Assembly (NCBI GenBank): GCA_039190005.1
Contig: JBCCYM010000052.1
Coordinates: forward strand, 1-13,083
Source of the DNA: JBCCYM01 sp039190005
Lineage (GTDB): Bacteria; Pseudomonadota; Gammaproteobacteria; UBA12402
Reading direction: 5' to 3'
DNA: 13,083 bases
Under the pieces are notes generated by a model. The model was not told where the DNA came from. It saw only the letters and a program-made list of their open reading frames with translations, and ran no database searches. Shown here piece by piece: positions 1 through 6,798 of the stretch. The translations under genes were made by a program, and so were the position numbers. Within the stretch, counting starts at the first letter, position 1, and each line of letters begins with the position of its first letter.

Positions 1-219
1 CTTTTTGAAAAAATAGCTAAAGGCGCGGTAAAAAAACTTGAAGAAATTCAATCCGATAAAGATAGATTTAGTCTATTGAATGATGTTGTTTATTTATATT
101 GCCCAGACGGTTATCGCGACACTAAATTTAGTAATAATTTTTTAGAAAAAATATTAGCTGTTTCGGCGACAACTAGAAGTTTTAAAACCGTGCTTGCCAT
201 AGCTGAAAAGTGTAAATAA
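1..219 (+). CDS. DUF1697 family protein, C-terminal fragment (5' end outside window)
   Basis: Frame 1 is open from the first base to a TAA at 217-219, giving 72 residues without a start, so the gene begins left of the window. The fragment contains a CPDGYRDTKFSNNFLEK stretch followed by LAVSATTRSFKTV. This matches the conserved C-terminal signature of the DUF1697 family (a PDG(Y/I)GR-(S/T)KL pattern, then ATxRNW-x-TV near the end). Here the usual aromatic Trp is replaced by Phe. Family members are about 175-180 residue cytoplasmic proteins of unknown biochemical role, so roughly the last 40% is present. No terminator hairpin directly follows the stop. The repeat cluster that begins about 25 bases downstream is the first structured sequence. 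The family assignment rests on recalled motifs only. Confidence 0.8.
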   Translation, partial: LFEKIAKGAVKKLEEIQSDKDRFSLLNDVVYLYCPDGYRDTKFSNNFLEKILAVSATTRSFKTVLAIAEKCK

Positions 220-244
220 TGGGACTGTTGAAATCTGACAAATT

Positions 245-332
245 CGTCGTTCTCGCGAAGGAGGTCCCTGACCCTGCTTGCCCTGAACCTGCCTAAGGGC
301 GGTCCCTGAGCCTGCCGAAGGGTCGAAGGCAG
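245..332. repeat. GC-rich imperfect palindromic repeat cluster, left copy
   Basis: This is a GC-rich island in AT-rich intergenic DNA. It holds two units of a 19-mer related to CCCTGAGCCTGTCGAAGGG: 281-299 (diverged, ending CCTAAGGG) and 304-322 (one mismatch, T to C). Both can fold through CCCT/AGGG ends. The order of elements (a GTCGTT edge, a CGCG core, GGTCCCTGA, units separated by GGCGGT, then GGGTCGAAGG) matches the reverse complement of the cluster at 12963-13083. The two clusters are therefore inverted copies of one family. No coding potential is seen. It may also act as a transcription barrier after the upstream gene, which is inference. Confidence 0.85.
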
Positions 333-343
333 TAAATTAAAAC

Positions 344-371
344 TTGAAATTTAATTTAAAATTTTTATACT
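344..371 (+). promoter_or_regulatory. Predicted sigma70 promoter of the small lipoprotein gene
   Basis: TTGAAA (344-349) and TATACT (366-371) are separated by 16 bp. Each box has one mismatch to the consensus (TTGACA, TATAAT). The predicted transcription start near 378-380 gives a leader of about 60 nt before the ATG at 441. The boxes lie just downstream of the repeat cluster and point towards the lipoprotein gene. Prediction from sequence only; AT-rich DNA yields such matches by chance. Confidence 0.5.
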
Positions 372-440
372 GAGACAGGATAATATCACTTTGGAAAAAG
401 GAAATTTATCTGTTTATTAACTGATATGAGGAAATTATTA

Positions 441-641
441 ATGAAAAAGTTTAAATTATTAGTCATCATGAGTTTTGTCGCTTTTTTAACGGTAAGTTTT
501 ACAGCATGTGAGCGTAAAGGTTCCATGGAAAAAGCGGGCGAACAAGTTGATCATGCTACTCACACTCTTAAAAATAACATGCAAGATACTGACTCCGCTC
601 AAAAGCTTGGCAAAAAAATGGATGACGCCACGAATAAGTAG
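441..641 (+). CDS. Small secreted lipoprotein, entericidin-like in layout
   Basis: The protein has 66 residues. A Lys-rich start (MKKFK) leads into a hydrophobic segment and a probable lipobox, SFTAC, with the acceptor Cys at residue 23. Phe at -3 is less usual than Leu. The mature part is short, charged and Ala/Lys/Asp-rich (CERKGSMEKAGEQVDHA). This GxxEKAGE-x-hDxA pattern recurs in small gammaproteobacterial lipoproteins of unknown role and resembles entericidin-type peptides in size and layout. I chose ATG 441 over the in-frame ATG 426 because GAGGA (428-432) lies 8 nt before 441, and because the shorter form gives a normal signal peptide. A good promoter precedes it and a hairpin with T-run follows, so it looks monocistronic. 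Probable location is a cell-envelope membrane. Exact function is unknown. Confidence 0.75.
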   Translation: MKKFKLLVIMSFVAFLTVSFTACERKGSMEKAGEQVDHATHTLKNNMQDTDSAQKLGKKMDDATNK

Positions 642-674
642 TCATAAATTTTTAATTGTTATTTTTTGATTATT

Positions 675-746
675 ATATACCCATTGTACTTCAAGACGCG
701 AAATAGTATAAGTTTGAATCTTCAAAGCCAATGGGTATATTTTTTT
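675..746 (+). terminator. Hairpin with T-run after the lipoprotein gene; possible small palindromic repeat element
   Basis: ATATACCCATTG (675-686) pairs perfectly over 12 bp with CAATGGGTATAT (729-740), followed directly by a T-run (740-746). The 42-nt loop contains a second small hairpin (TTTGA 713-717 / TCAAA 722-726), so the whole 66 nt can fold. Position and T-run fit an intrinsic terminator for the lipoprotein gene on the plus strand. No matching A-run lies to the left, so it should work one way only. The long loop is atypical for a simple terminator. The TATACCCATTG ends facing outward suggest a MITE-like repeat that has taken on this role (inference). Confidence 0.55.
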
Positions 747-795
747 ATGAACAATAATCGCGATGGTGGTTTTTAAGATTATTTGGAGATGAAAA

Positions 796-1563
796 ATGAC
801 AGTGGGTGAAATCGCGGCACACTATGAAAGAAAACTTGACTATGAACACTGGGGATTAGCGGGAAGCTTGCGACAATTAGCTCATCAAAAACAATTTGGT
901 CAAGCTGAAGCGTTACAATTATTGGCAAGATATTGTCAAGATAATGATGAATTTTGTTTGGTTTCTGAACAGGCGGTGCCTTATTATCAAGGCGCGCCAT
1001 TACCGTCACGAGAAGTGACATTGTTGCGTTTCCAAAGAAAAAATAACACACCAATTACCTTGGGTGGCGAGCATATCAGTATTGTTTATGATCACAATAC
1101 CAATCAGCTCTTAGGATTGACACGTATGTTATCACAGTTAGATGGTTCTGATAGTATCAGTCATCAGCTGGCATTGGATACCGCGCTAAAATTTTTACAA
1201 ACTCACGCGCCGGATTTACTTAGCACATCAATACAAGCAGTGCAGCTTGTTAAATTACCTGCCAGTAAGCGTATTGTTTTTTCTCCTGGTCTTGTGTTTG
1301 ATAAAGTGACGGTAAATTGGATTGATTATCATAAAGAAACAATCCTGGTAAATAATCAAGTAGTTGAAATTTATGGCATGGAAGTTAAGCTTTATATCCC
1401 TGAACAATCGCTGTGGGCCTGGGTAATTGTGGATAACTATGGACAGGTACTCACTTTTGAACGCAATATTGCCTGGGATTTTGATCGGATGCGACGACAG
1501 ACACAAATGTGGTTACATGATGCCTGGTTGAAACAGCATCATTTTAATTTTACACCGATTTAG
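796..1563 (+). CDS. Uncharacterised 255-residue protein
   Basis: ATG 796 has a GGAG Shine-Dalgarno 7 nt upstream (785-788), so the start is well supported. The product has no signal peptide and no membrane segment, so it is probably cytoplasmic. The N-terminal 60 residues look helical (ALQLLARYCQDND). The remainder reads as alternating beta-strands and helices: GGEHISIVYDHNTNQLLGLTR near 90-110, ALDTALKFLQTHAPDLL near 128-144, then a strand-rich part with WIDYHKETILV, MEVKLYIPE, LWAWVIVDNYGQV and FERNIAWD. The order (helix ending in a proline, then strands with a D-x-x-G turn) is reminiscent of PepSY/YcdB-like folds, but I cannot assign a family. Its last 14 bp overlap the 3' end of the convergent mltB. 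No partner gene points to a function. Confidence 0.8.
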   Translation: MTVGEIAAHYERKLDYEHWGLAGSLRQLAHQKQFGQAEALQLLARYCQDNDEFCLVSEQAVPYYQGAPLPSREVTLLRFQRKNNTPITLGGEHISIVYDHNTNQLLGLTRMLSQLDGSDSISHQLALDTALKFLQTHAPDLLSTSIQAVQLVKLPASKRIVFSPGLVFDKVTVNWIDYHKETILVNNQVVEIYGMEVKLYIPEQSLWAWVIVDNYGQVLTFERNIAWDFDRMRRQTQMWLHDAWLKQHHFNFTPI

Positions 1564-2578
1564 CTTCTATAGCATGGTAGCGTTTACTAATCGCCTGACT
1601 GAGTTGATAAACCGCCATGGCATAATCCGTACTTTCATTATAACGAGTAATCACATAAAAATTATTTAAGCCTATCCAATATTCCATGCCATTTTTATCT
1701 TGTAGCGCGATAAAACGCGCTTTAGCATTGTCGTCTATCGGTTGCGCGGTAGTAATATCATATTTTTTTAGTTCAGCGCCAGTGTAAGTCAGCCGGAAAG
1801 TGGGTTTTGGTAAATTAGCGGATTCTCCCGCTTGGTGTTTAATTGTGGCTCTAACGGCAACCGCTTGATTGGCTTGCCAATGGCGATGCTTTAAAAAATT
1901 AGCAATACTGCCAATGGCGTCAACGGAATTATGAATCAGATCGGCGTTTTTATTGCCGGCAAATTTTACCGCGTAAGTCCGATAGCTGCTGGGCATAAAT
2001 TGTGGTTGACCGATGGCGCCGGCATAAGAGCCTTTTACTTCTAAAGGATCAAAGTCTTGTTCACGGCAAAGTAGCAAGAATTGCGCCAATTCACTGCGAA
2101 AATATTTAGCGCGATGACTATCAGAAAAAGCGATATTAGCCAGTGTATTAAGCACCGGTTTATCACCTGGGGTCTTACCATAATTTGTTTCAGCGCCAAG
2201 TATGGCGACAATAATACTGGCTGGTACACCGTATTGTTTTTCCGCGCGACTCAGTGCCGCGGCATTTTGCTGCCAGAATTTAACGCCGTTAGCAATACGT
2301 TTAGGCGTGACATAAAGATCACGATACATATACCAAGGCTTTGCTTCCAAAGGCTCATTTTTCTTAGTACGTTTGGGCAAAGGATAAATCATAATTCTTG
2401 AAAAAAGACTTTCCAGCTCTTGATGGTTAAACTGATGCTCTTTTACCATAGTATTGATAAATGTTTGCACATCTTGCCGCTGAGTCGCGGGCACAAAAAT
2501 GGCGTAAGCCGTGTTACTCATTATTAGCAGTAATAGTGATAATGCTATAAAAACGCGTGATATTATCTTTTTAGTCAT
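1550..2578 (-). CDS. mltB: Lytic murein transglycosylase B (GH103)
   Basis: Cleaves the MurNAc-GlcNAc bond of peptidoglycan with 1,6-anhydro product formation, in the periplasm. Key matches to MltB: GVPASIIVAILGAETNYG, whose Glu is the catalytic acid (residue 130 from this start; equivalent to Glu162 of E. coli MltB), then GSYAGAIGQPQFMPSSY and VDAIGSIANFLKHRHW. The N-terminus is a Sec signal peptide ending NTAYA, with no lipobox Cys, so this is predicted to be a soluble rather than lipid-anchored form. Start choice: ATG 2578 has AGGTGA upstream (2584-2589). A GTG at 2587 would add three residues, overlap the rodA stop (GTGA) and have no good ribosome site. Length (342) is close to the family norm. 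It follows rodA directly, as in pseudomonad-type clusters, and is the last gene of the minus-strand block. Confidence 0.92.
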   Translation of the reverse strand: MTKKIISRVFIALSLLLLIMSNTAYAIFVPATQRQDVQTFINTMVKEHQFNHQELESLFSRIMIYPLPKRTKKNEPLEAKPWYMYRDLYVTPKRIANGVKFWQQNAAALSRAEKQYGVPASIIVAILGAETNYGKTPGDKPVLNTLANIAFSDSHRAKYFRSELAQFLLLCREQDFDPLEVKGSYAGAIGQPQFMPSSYRTYAVKFAGNKNADLIHNSVDAIGSIANFLKHRHWQANQAVAVRATIKHQAGESANLPKPTFRLTYTGAELKKYDITTAQPIDDNAKARFIALQDKNGMEYWIGLNNFYVITRYNESTDYAMAVYQLSQAISKRYHAIEAKSV

Positions 2579-2583
2579 TTTTC

Positions 2584-3723
2584 TCACCTGTATAATCGTT
2601 TATGACCATGTATTGACATCAGTATGCCAAAACCGGCTAATAATGTCATCAATGATGTGCCACTATAACTGACTAAAGGCAACGGCACACCGACTACCGG
2701 TAAAATCCCGCTTACCATGGCCATATTGATAAAAGCGGCCAAGAAAAACATCAGGCTGATACTGGCGGCTAACAATCGGGTAAAATTATTTGTTGCTTGA
2801 CTTGCGATATACAGTCCACGACCGGTAATAAGTAAATATAACGCGATCAAAATAACGCTGCCAAGCAGACCAAATTCTTCCGCGCTGACTGAAAAAATAA
2901 AATCAGTAGTATGTTCCGGTAAAAAATGCAAATGCGCTTGTGTGCCATGTAACCAACCTTTGCCCCATAAACCACCGGAACCGATGGCAATTTTGGATTG
3001 AATAATATGATACCCACTACCGAGTGGATCCCGTTCTGGTGATAAAAAAGTGAATACCCGTTGTTTTTGATAAGGTTTCATCACATGCCATAGCACAGGT
3101 AGCATGGCTAATATCATGACAAATAAACCAATGATAATGCGCCACAGTATGCCGGCAAATAAAAGAATACAGGCGCCTGATAATATAATAATAATGCCAG
3201 TACCTAAATCAGGTTGTTTAGCGACAAGTAAAGCGGGAATAAAAATAATAGCCACACTGACGACTAAATCTTTCAATGTGGGCGGTAAAACGCGATAATT
3301 GTAATACCAGGCTAACATCATCGGTACCGCGATTTTAGCCAGTTCTGAGGGCTGAAAACGAAATCCAGCTACATTCAACCAACGTTCCGCGCCTTTCGCG
3401 GTGTGACCACTCAATAATACAATAAACAATAAAAACAGGCTTAATAAATAGAATAGGGGAGTCCAACGCAATAATTGATTTGGCGATATTTGTGCCAGAA
3501 TAACCATCACAATAATTGCCATGCTCAAATGAATCGCCTGACTGATAATAATGCTTTTGTGCTGATTGCCAGCGCTATATAATATAAAAAATCCAAGTAT
3601 AATCAATATAGAAAGGCTGATAATTAATGCTAAATCTAAATGCAGAACTTGCCATAAACTACGGTATTGTTTGCCAAGTGGTCGGCGTCTGAGTAAGTAT
3701 TGCAAATTAGCATTAAGTGACAT
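2584..3723 (-). CDS. rodA: Peptidoglycan glycosyltransferase RodA (SEDS family)
   Basis: Polymerises lipid II into glycan strands during cell elongation, in complex with PBP2. It is an integral inner-membrane protein of about ten helices. Diagnostic stretches are RFQPSELAKIAVP, AKQPDLGTGI, ERDPLGSGYHIIQSKIAIGSGG, GKGWLHGTQ, LPEHTTDFIFSVSAEEFG and GILPVVGVPLPLVSYSGTS. The Asp of TTDFIF (residue 274) corresponds to the catalytic Asp of SEDS enzymes. I place the start at ATG 3723, giving 379 residues (E. coli RodA 370): AGGA lies 6 nt upstream. An open frame to 3780 would add 19 residues that lie inside the upstream esterase gene and do not look like RodA. The gap to the esterase stop is 8 nt, so its ribosome site overlaps the esterase 3' end. 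mltB follows immediately. Confidence 0.96.
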   Translation of the reverse strand: MSLNANLQYLLRRRPLGKQYRSLWQVLHLDLALIISLSILIILGFFILYSAGNQHKSIIISQAIHLSMAIIVMVILAQISPNQLLRWTPLFYLLSLFLLFIVLLSGHTAKGAERWLNVAGFRFQPSELAKIAVPMMLAWYYNYRVLPPTLKDLVVSVAIIFIPALLVAKQPDLGTGIIIILSGACILLFAGILWRIIIGLFVMILAMLPVLWHVMKPYQKQRVFTFLSPERDPLGSGYHIIQSKIAIGSGGLWGKGWLHGTQAHLHFLPEHTTDFIFSVSAEEFGLLGSVILIALYLLITGRGLYIASQATNNFTRLLAASISLMFFLAAFINMAMVSGILPVVGVPLPLVSYSGTSLMTLLAGFGILMSIHGHKRLYR

Positions 3724-3731
3724 TTTTAATC

Positions 3732-4697
3732 CTATAGCATGCCAATTGAATGCAACCAAATCTTTACTAGATTTGGCCATCGCGTTATTGGAAATTTGCT
3801 TGGACGCAAACCAAACGCATGTCCTCCATGAGCGTATAAATGCATCTCTACAGGAACACCGGCATTTTTAAGTCCAATATAATACAAAAGAGAGTTGTTG
3901 ATGTTATCTTCTGGGTCATCCTCTGCCTGTAATAAAAACGTTGGTGGGGTGTCTTTTGTGAAATGAATGTTCGAATTTAGAGTAAATTTTTTGCCATCTG
4001 TACGCATATGACCAGGATATACTGCAATTGCAAAATCAGGGCGACAGCTTTCTTTGTCCGCGGCATCAATAGGTTTGTACGCGCGGTTTTTAAAATGTGT
4101 ACTAATATCAGCAACCATATATCCACCTGCTGAAAATCCAATCACACCAATTCTATTAGGATTAATGTGCCACTTTGACGCGTTTAATCGAACAAGACCA
4201 ATTGTCCGTTGCGCGTCCTGCAAAGCGGTTGGTGCTTTGGGTTTGATATGACAATGGCAGCTTTCATTCCACGCAGGTCCTGAATTAGGCACGCGATATT
4301 TAAGTAAAACACAAGTTATTCCTTGAGAGTTTAACCAATTGCATACTTCAGTTCCTTCCAAATCAATAGCCAAACCTTTGAATCCACCACCTGGAAATAC
4401 GACAACCGCCGTACCTGTATTTTTTACTTCTGGAGAATAAATTGTCACTGTTGGTGTAGACACATTGAATATTTCAGTCCAAGGTTTTCCAGCAATAAGT
4501 GGTTTGATATTTGTTTTCGCGTATTCTGGTTTTGACTGCGGTAAAGCATCTGGCATTTTTCCAGAAGGCCATATTGGTATTTGAGTATGTCCTGACGATG
4601 GTTGCCAAACAAATGTAGTATTTGAAATATGGTTTGCATTTACTTTTAAAATACAACTTAATAAACATAGCAAGATTACTAGTGATTTGTTTTTCAT
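3732..4697 (-). CDS. Predicted secreted alpha/beta-hydrolase, acetyl-esterase-like
   Basis: The 321-residue product begins with a signal peptide (MKNKSLVILLCLLSCILKVNA), so it should be exported. The mature protein shows a hormone-sensitive-lipase/xylan-esterase type fold: an oxyanion-hole motif VVVFPGGGF, nucleophile elbow GFSAGG (Ser189 from this start), acid in AEDDP (Asp260 or 261), and base in HGGHAFGL (His293). The whole triad is present. In related bacterial proteins this pattern goes with carbohydrate acetyl-esterase or lipase activity; the substrate cannot be read from sequence. Two nearby Cys (ESCHC) and one later (ESC) could form disulfides. ATG 4697 has AAGG about 10 nt upstream; a TTG at 4721 would add 8 residues. 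It lies between mrdA and rodA, which are usually adjacent, and its stop is 8 nt before rodA, so the two are probably co-transcribed. Confidence 0.88.
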   Translation of the reverse strand: MKNKSLVILLCLLSCILKVNANHISNTTFVWQPSSGHTQIPIWPSGKMPDALPQSKPEYAKTNIKPLIAGKPWTEIFNVSTPTVTIYSPEVKNTGTAVVVFPGGGFKGLAIDLEGTEVCNWLNSQGITCVLLKYRVPNSGPAWNESCHCHIKPKAPTALQDAQRTIGLVRLNASKWHINPNRIGVIGFSAGGYMVADISTHFKNRAYKPIDAADKESCRPDFAIAVYPGHMRTDGKKFTLNSNIHFTKDTPPTFLLQAEDDPEDNINNSLLYYIGLKNAGVPVEMHLYAHGGHAFGLRPSKFPITRWPNLVKIWLHSIGML

Positions 4698-4881
4698 ACG
4701 ATAATTACCTTTTTTTCCCAAGACAAATATGAATCAGCAAAATAGAAATTTGTTTCTCACTCTTTTGCAATATCTTAATGGTAAGTAAATTCACCTCAAT
4801 TGTCATCAGTTAATGTCAAGAATAAATGTTGCACTGATGATCCAAATCCAGGATATCGCAAGCTTTCCGAACACGTGCTTT

Positions 4882-4900
4882 GGCTTCGACAAGCTCAGCC
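4882..4900. repeat. Diverged single copy of the palindromic repeat family
   Basis: GGCTTCGACAAGCTCAGCC matches the 19-mer CCCTTCGACAGGCTCAGGG of the right-edge cluster at 14 of 19 positions. The outer CC/GG pairs are swapped to GG/CC, so the terminal stem (GGCT/AGCC) is kept. It lies in the 229-bp gap (4698-4926) between mrdA and the esterase gene, 27 bp past the mrdA stop. No T-run follows on either strand, so it is not a standard intrinsic terminator. I see no gene in the rest of this gap and no convincing promoter; the best candidate boxes upstream of the esterase are weak. Confidence 0.65.
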
Positions 4901-4926
4901 ATCTTATACGTTGAGCCTTATAATGT

Positions 4927-6798
4927 TTATTTTATTTTTGCAGTAGCCACAGTTTTATTATTTTCTCCAAGAATTTCTTTTTTATGGGCAAAGTAATAAT
5001 CAGTAATTCGCCGCGCGATTTTTGCCGAATGTCCTGGCGCGTGTTCCACAACAACCGCTACCGCGATCTCAGGATTTTTATAGGGCGCAAAAATGATTAT
5101 CCATGAGTCAGGACGTTGTTTTTTAGGCACTTTAGAATAGTTTTCACCAAAATTGATACTAATGACTTGTGCTGTACCGGTTTTACCAGCGGCGGTATAA
5201 TTTTTAGGTTCACCAAAGCCCCAACCGGTACCATATCGTGAAATAACTTTGTGCATAGCGTTAAGTACGACATCCCAGGGTTGTTGATGTTTTAATTGTA
5301 CGGATGGAAGCTGTTGCGTTTTTGTGTAGGTTTTTTGACTACCGTCGCTAATCGCGTCAAGTAAATAAGGTTTATAGTGTTTGCCGCGTGTCGCTATCAT
5401 TGCGGTATTTAACGCCATCTCTATCGGCGTAACCAATGTATAACCTTGTCCAATGGCGCTTATCACCGTATCACCTAAATACCAGGGGGTATTATACGAT
5501 TTCATTTTCCATGCTGGTGAGGGTAATACACCACTTAATTCATCAGGTAGATCTATGCCGGTTTTTTTGCCAAAGATAAATTGTGACAAAATAGCGTCAA
5601 TTTTATCAATACCCATTTTATAACCTACCGTATAAAAAAAAGTATCCGAAGAAACCATAATGGCTTTGGTAACGTCAATAATACCACGTCCACCTTGCTT
5701 CCAAGCGTAATCATGATAAATATGTTTATTGTGAGGAATTTTGAAAATTCCCTTATCATCAATGGTAAAATTTGGCGTAATCACGCCGTCATCTAAGGCG
5801 CCTAAAGCGATAAAGGGTTTTATGGTAGAACCAGCGGCATATAGACCACGAACAGCACGATCATAAAGCGGCTGCATAGGATCATTTAATAAGGCGTTAT
5901 AATCTTTGCTGCTAATGCCGCGAACAAATAGATTGGGATCAAAACTTGGCGCGCTGGCCATCGCTAAAACCTGACCAGTATTGACTTGCAGCACCACCGC
6001 GGCGCCGGCATAGCCTTTCAGCGCTTTTTCAACAGCTAATTGCAGCTTAGCGTCAATAGTGAGATAAATATTATCACCGCCTTTTGCCGGTATCGTTCCT
6101 AAGGTACGTAATGTTTTGCCGGCGGCATTGACTTCAACCCGTTTATAACCGATTTTACCGTGTAATAATTTTTCATAATATCTCTCAATACCGGTTTTAC
6201 CAATATAATGTGTGCCTTTGTAATCATCAATATTAATATGCTTGAGATCATTATCATTGATTCTCCCGGTATAACCGACAACATGGGCAAACGCACTGCC
6301 GTAAGGATAATGACGGATAAGCTCTTCCTGAATAGTCACACCGGAAAATTTCCATCGATTGACGGCAAAAGCGGCAATCTGTTGTTCAGTAAGATTTGTT
6401 TTTAATAACACTTTGTCAAAACGATGATGTTGATAAAGCTGTTTTTTAAAAGTGCTGATTTCATCGTTACTCAATGGGATAATTTTTTGTAAACCCTGTA
6501 GGGTATTTTCCATATTATGGATTTGATTCGGTGTAATAACCAGATTATAAACCGGTATATTTTTAGCGAGAAGTCTACCATTGCGGTCATAAATAAGACC
6601 GCGCCGTGGTGGAATCGGAATAAAGCTTATGGCGTTTTGAGCGGAGAGGGTGGCATAGTGTCGGTGTTGCTCGGTTTGTAAATAAATGAGTCGCAAGAGC
6701 AACGCGGCGGATAATATTGCTATGATAAATAGAGCGACAATAATGCGTTTGATGAATAAACGTCTTTCTTGTCGTGGATTATTGATATGACCTTTCAT
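4927..6798 (-). CDS. mrdA: Penicillin-binding protein 2, elongasome transpeptidase
   Basis: Cross-links new peptidoglycan during lateral growth as the partner of RodA. It is anchored in the inner membrane by one N-terminal helix (about residues 16-36) with the rest periplasmic. The pedestal domain shows PPRRGLIYDRNG near 63-74. The transpeptidase domain has all three active-site motifs: STIK with Ser324 as nucleophile, SSD at 383-385 (PBP2 uses SxD where many PBPs have SxN), and KTG at 539-541 in AAGKTGTAQV. Length 623 compares with 633 in E. coli. The ATG at 6798 overlaps the coaD stop by 4 bp (ATGA), pointing to translational coupling. The next gene downstream is the esterase after a 229-bp gap, rather than rodA directly. 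Confidence 0.97.
   Translation of the reverse strand: MKGHINNPRQERRLFIKRIIVALFIIAILSAALLLRLIYLQTEQHRHYATLSAQNAISFIPIPPRRGLIYDRNGRLLAKNIPVYNLVITPNQIHNMENTLQGLQKIIPLSNDEISTFKKQLYQHHRFDKVLLKTNLTEQQIAAFAVNRWKFSGVTIQEELIRHYPYGSAFAHVVGYTGRINDNDLKHINIDDYKGTHYIGKTGIERYYEKLLHGKIGYKRVEVNAAGKTLRTLGTIPAKGGDNIYLTIDAKLQLAVEKALKGYAGAAVVLQVNTGQVLAMASAPSFDPNLFVRGISSKDYNALLNDPMQPLYDRAVRGLYAAGSTIKPFIALGALDDGVITPNFTIDDKGIFKIPHNKHIYHDYAWKQGGRGIIDVTKAIMVSSDTFFYTVGYKMGIDKIDAILSQFIFGKKTGIDLPDELSGVLPSPAWKMKSYNTPWYLGDTVISAIGQGYTLVTPIEMALNTAMIATRGKHYKPYLLDAISDGSQKTYTKTQQLPSVQLKHQQPWDVVLNAMHKVISRYGTGWGFGEPKNYTAAGKTGTAQVISINFGENYSKVPKKQRPDSWIIIFAPYKNPEIAVAVVVEHAPGHSAKIARRITDYYFAHKKEILGENNKTVATAKIK

Noticed and set aside
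426..440. Upstream in-frame ATG extending the lipoprotein by five residues
   Set aside because: The GAGGA ribosome site overlaps this ATG and is correctly spaced for the ATG at 441; the shorter form gives the better signal peptide.
779..1054. Minus-strand open frame opposite the start of the unknown gene
   Set aside because: Overlaps a gene with a good ribosome site; the translated product has no family features and a composition typical of an antisense shadow.
2081..2401. 106-codon plus-strand open frame inside mltB
   Set aside because: Antisense to the strongly conserved catalytic region of MltB; no ribosome site or recognisable motif.
3724..3780. N-terminal extension of RodA by 19 residues
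   Set aside because: It lies inside the esterase gene, does not resemble RodA, and the ATG at 3723 has its own AGGA site.
3732..4697. Esterase as part of a biosynthetic, toxin or defence system
   Set aside because: No partner genes of such systems occur in the window; the neighbours are all housekeeping genes.
4861..4926. Possible intrinsic terminator after mrdA
   Set aside because: Stem-capable sequence is present (GGCT/AGCC, and GCTCA/TGAGC) but there is no T-run on the minus strand after it, so a terminator call is not supported.
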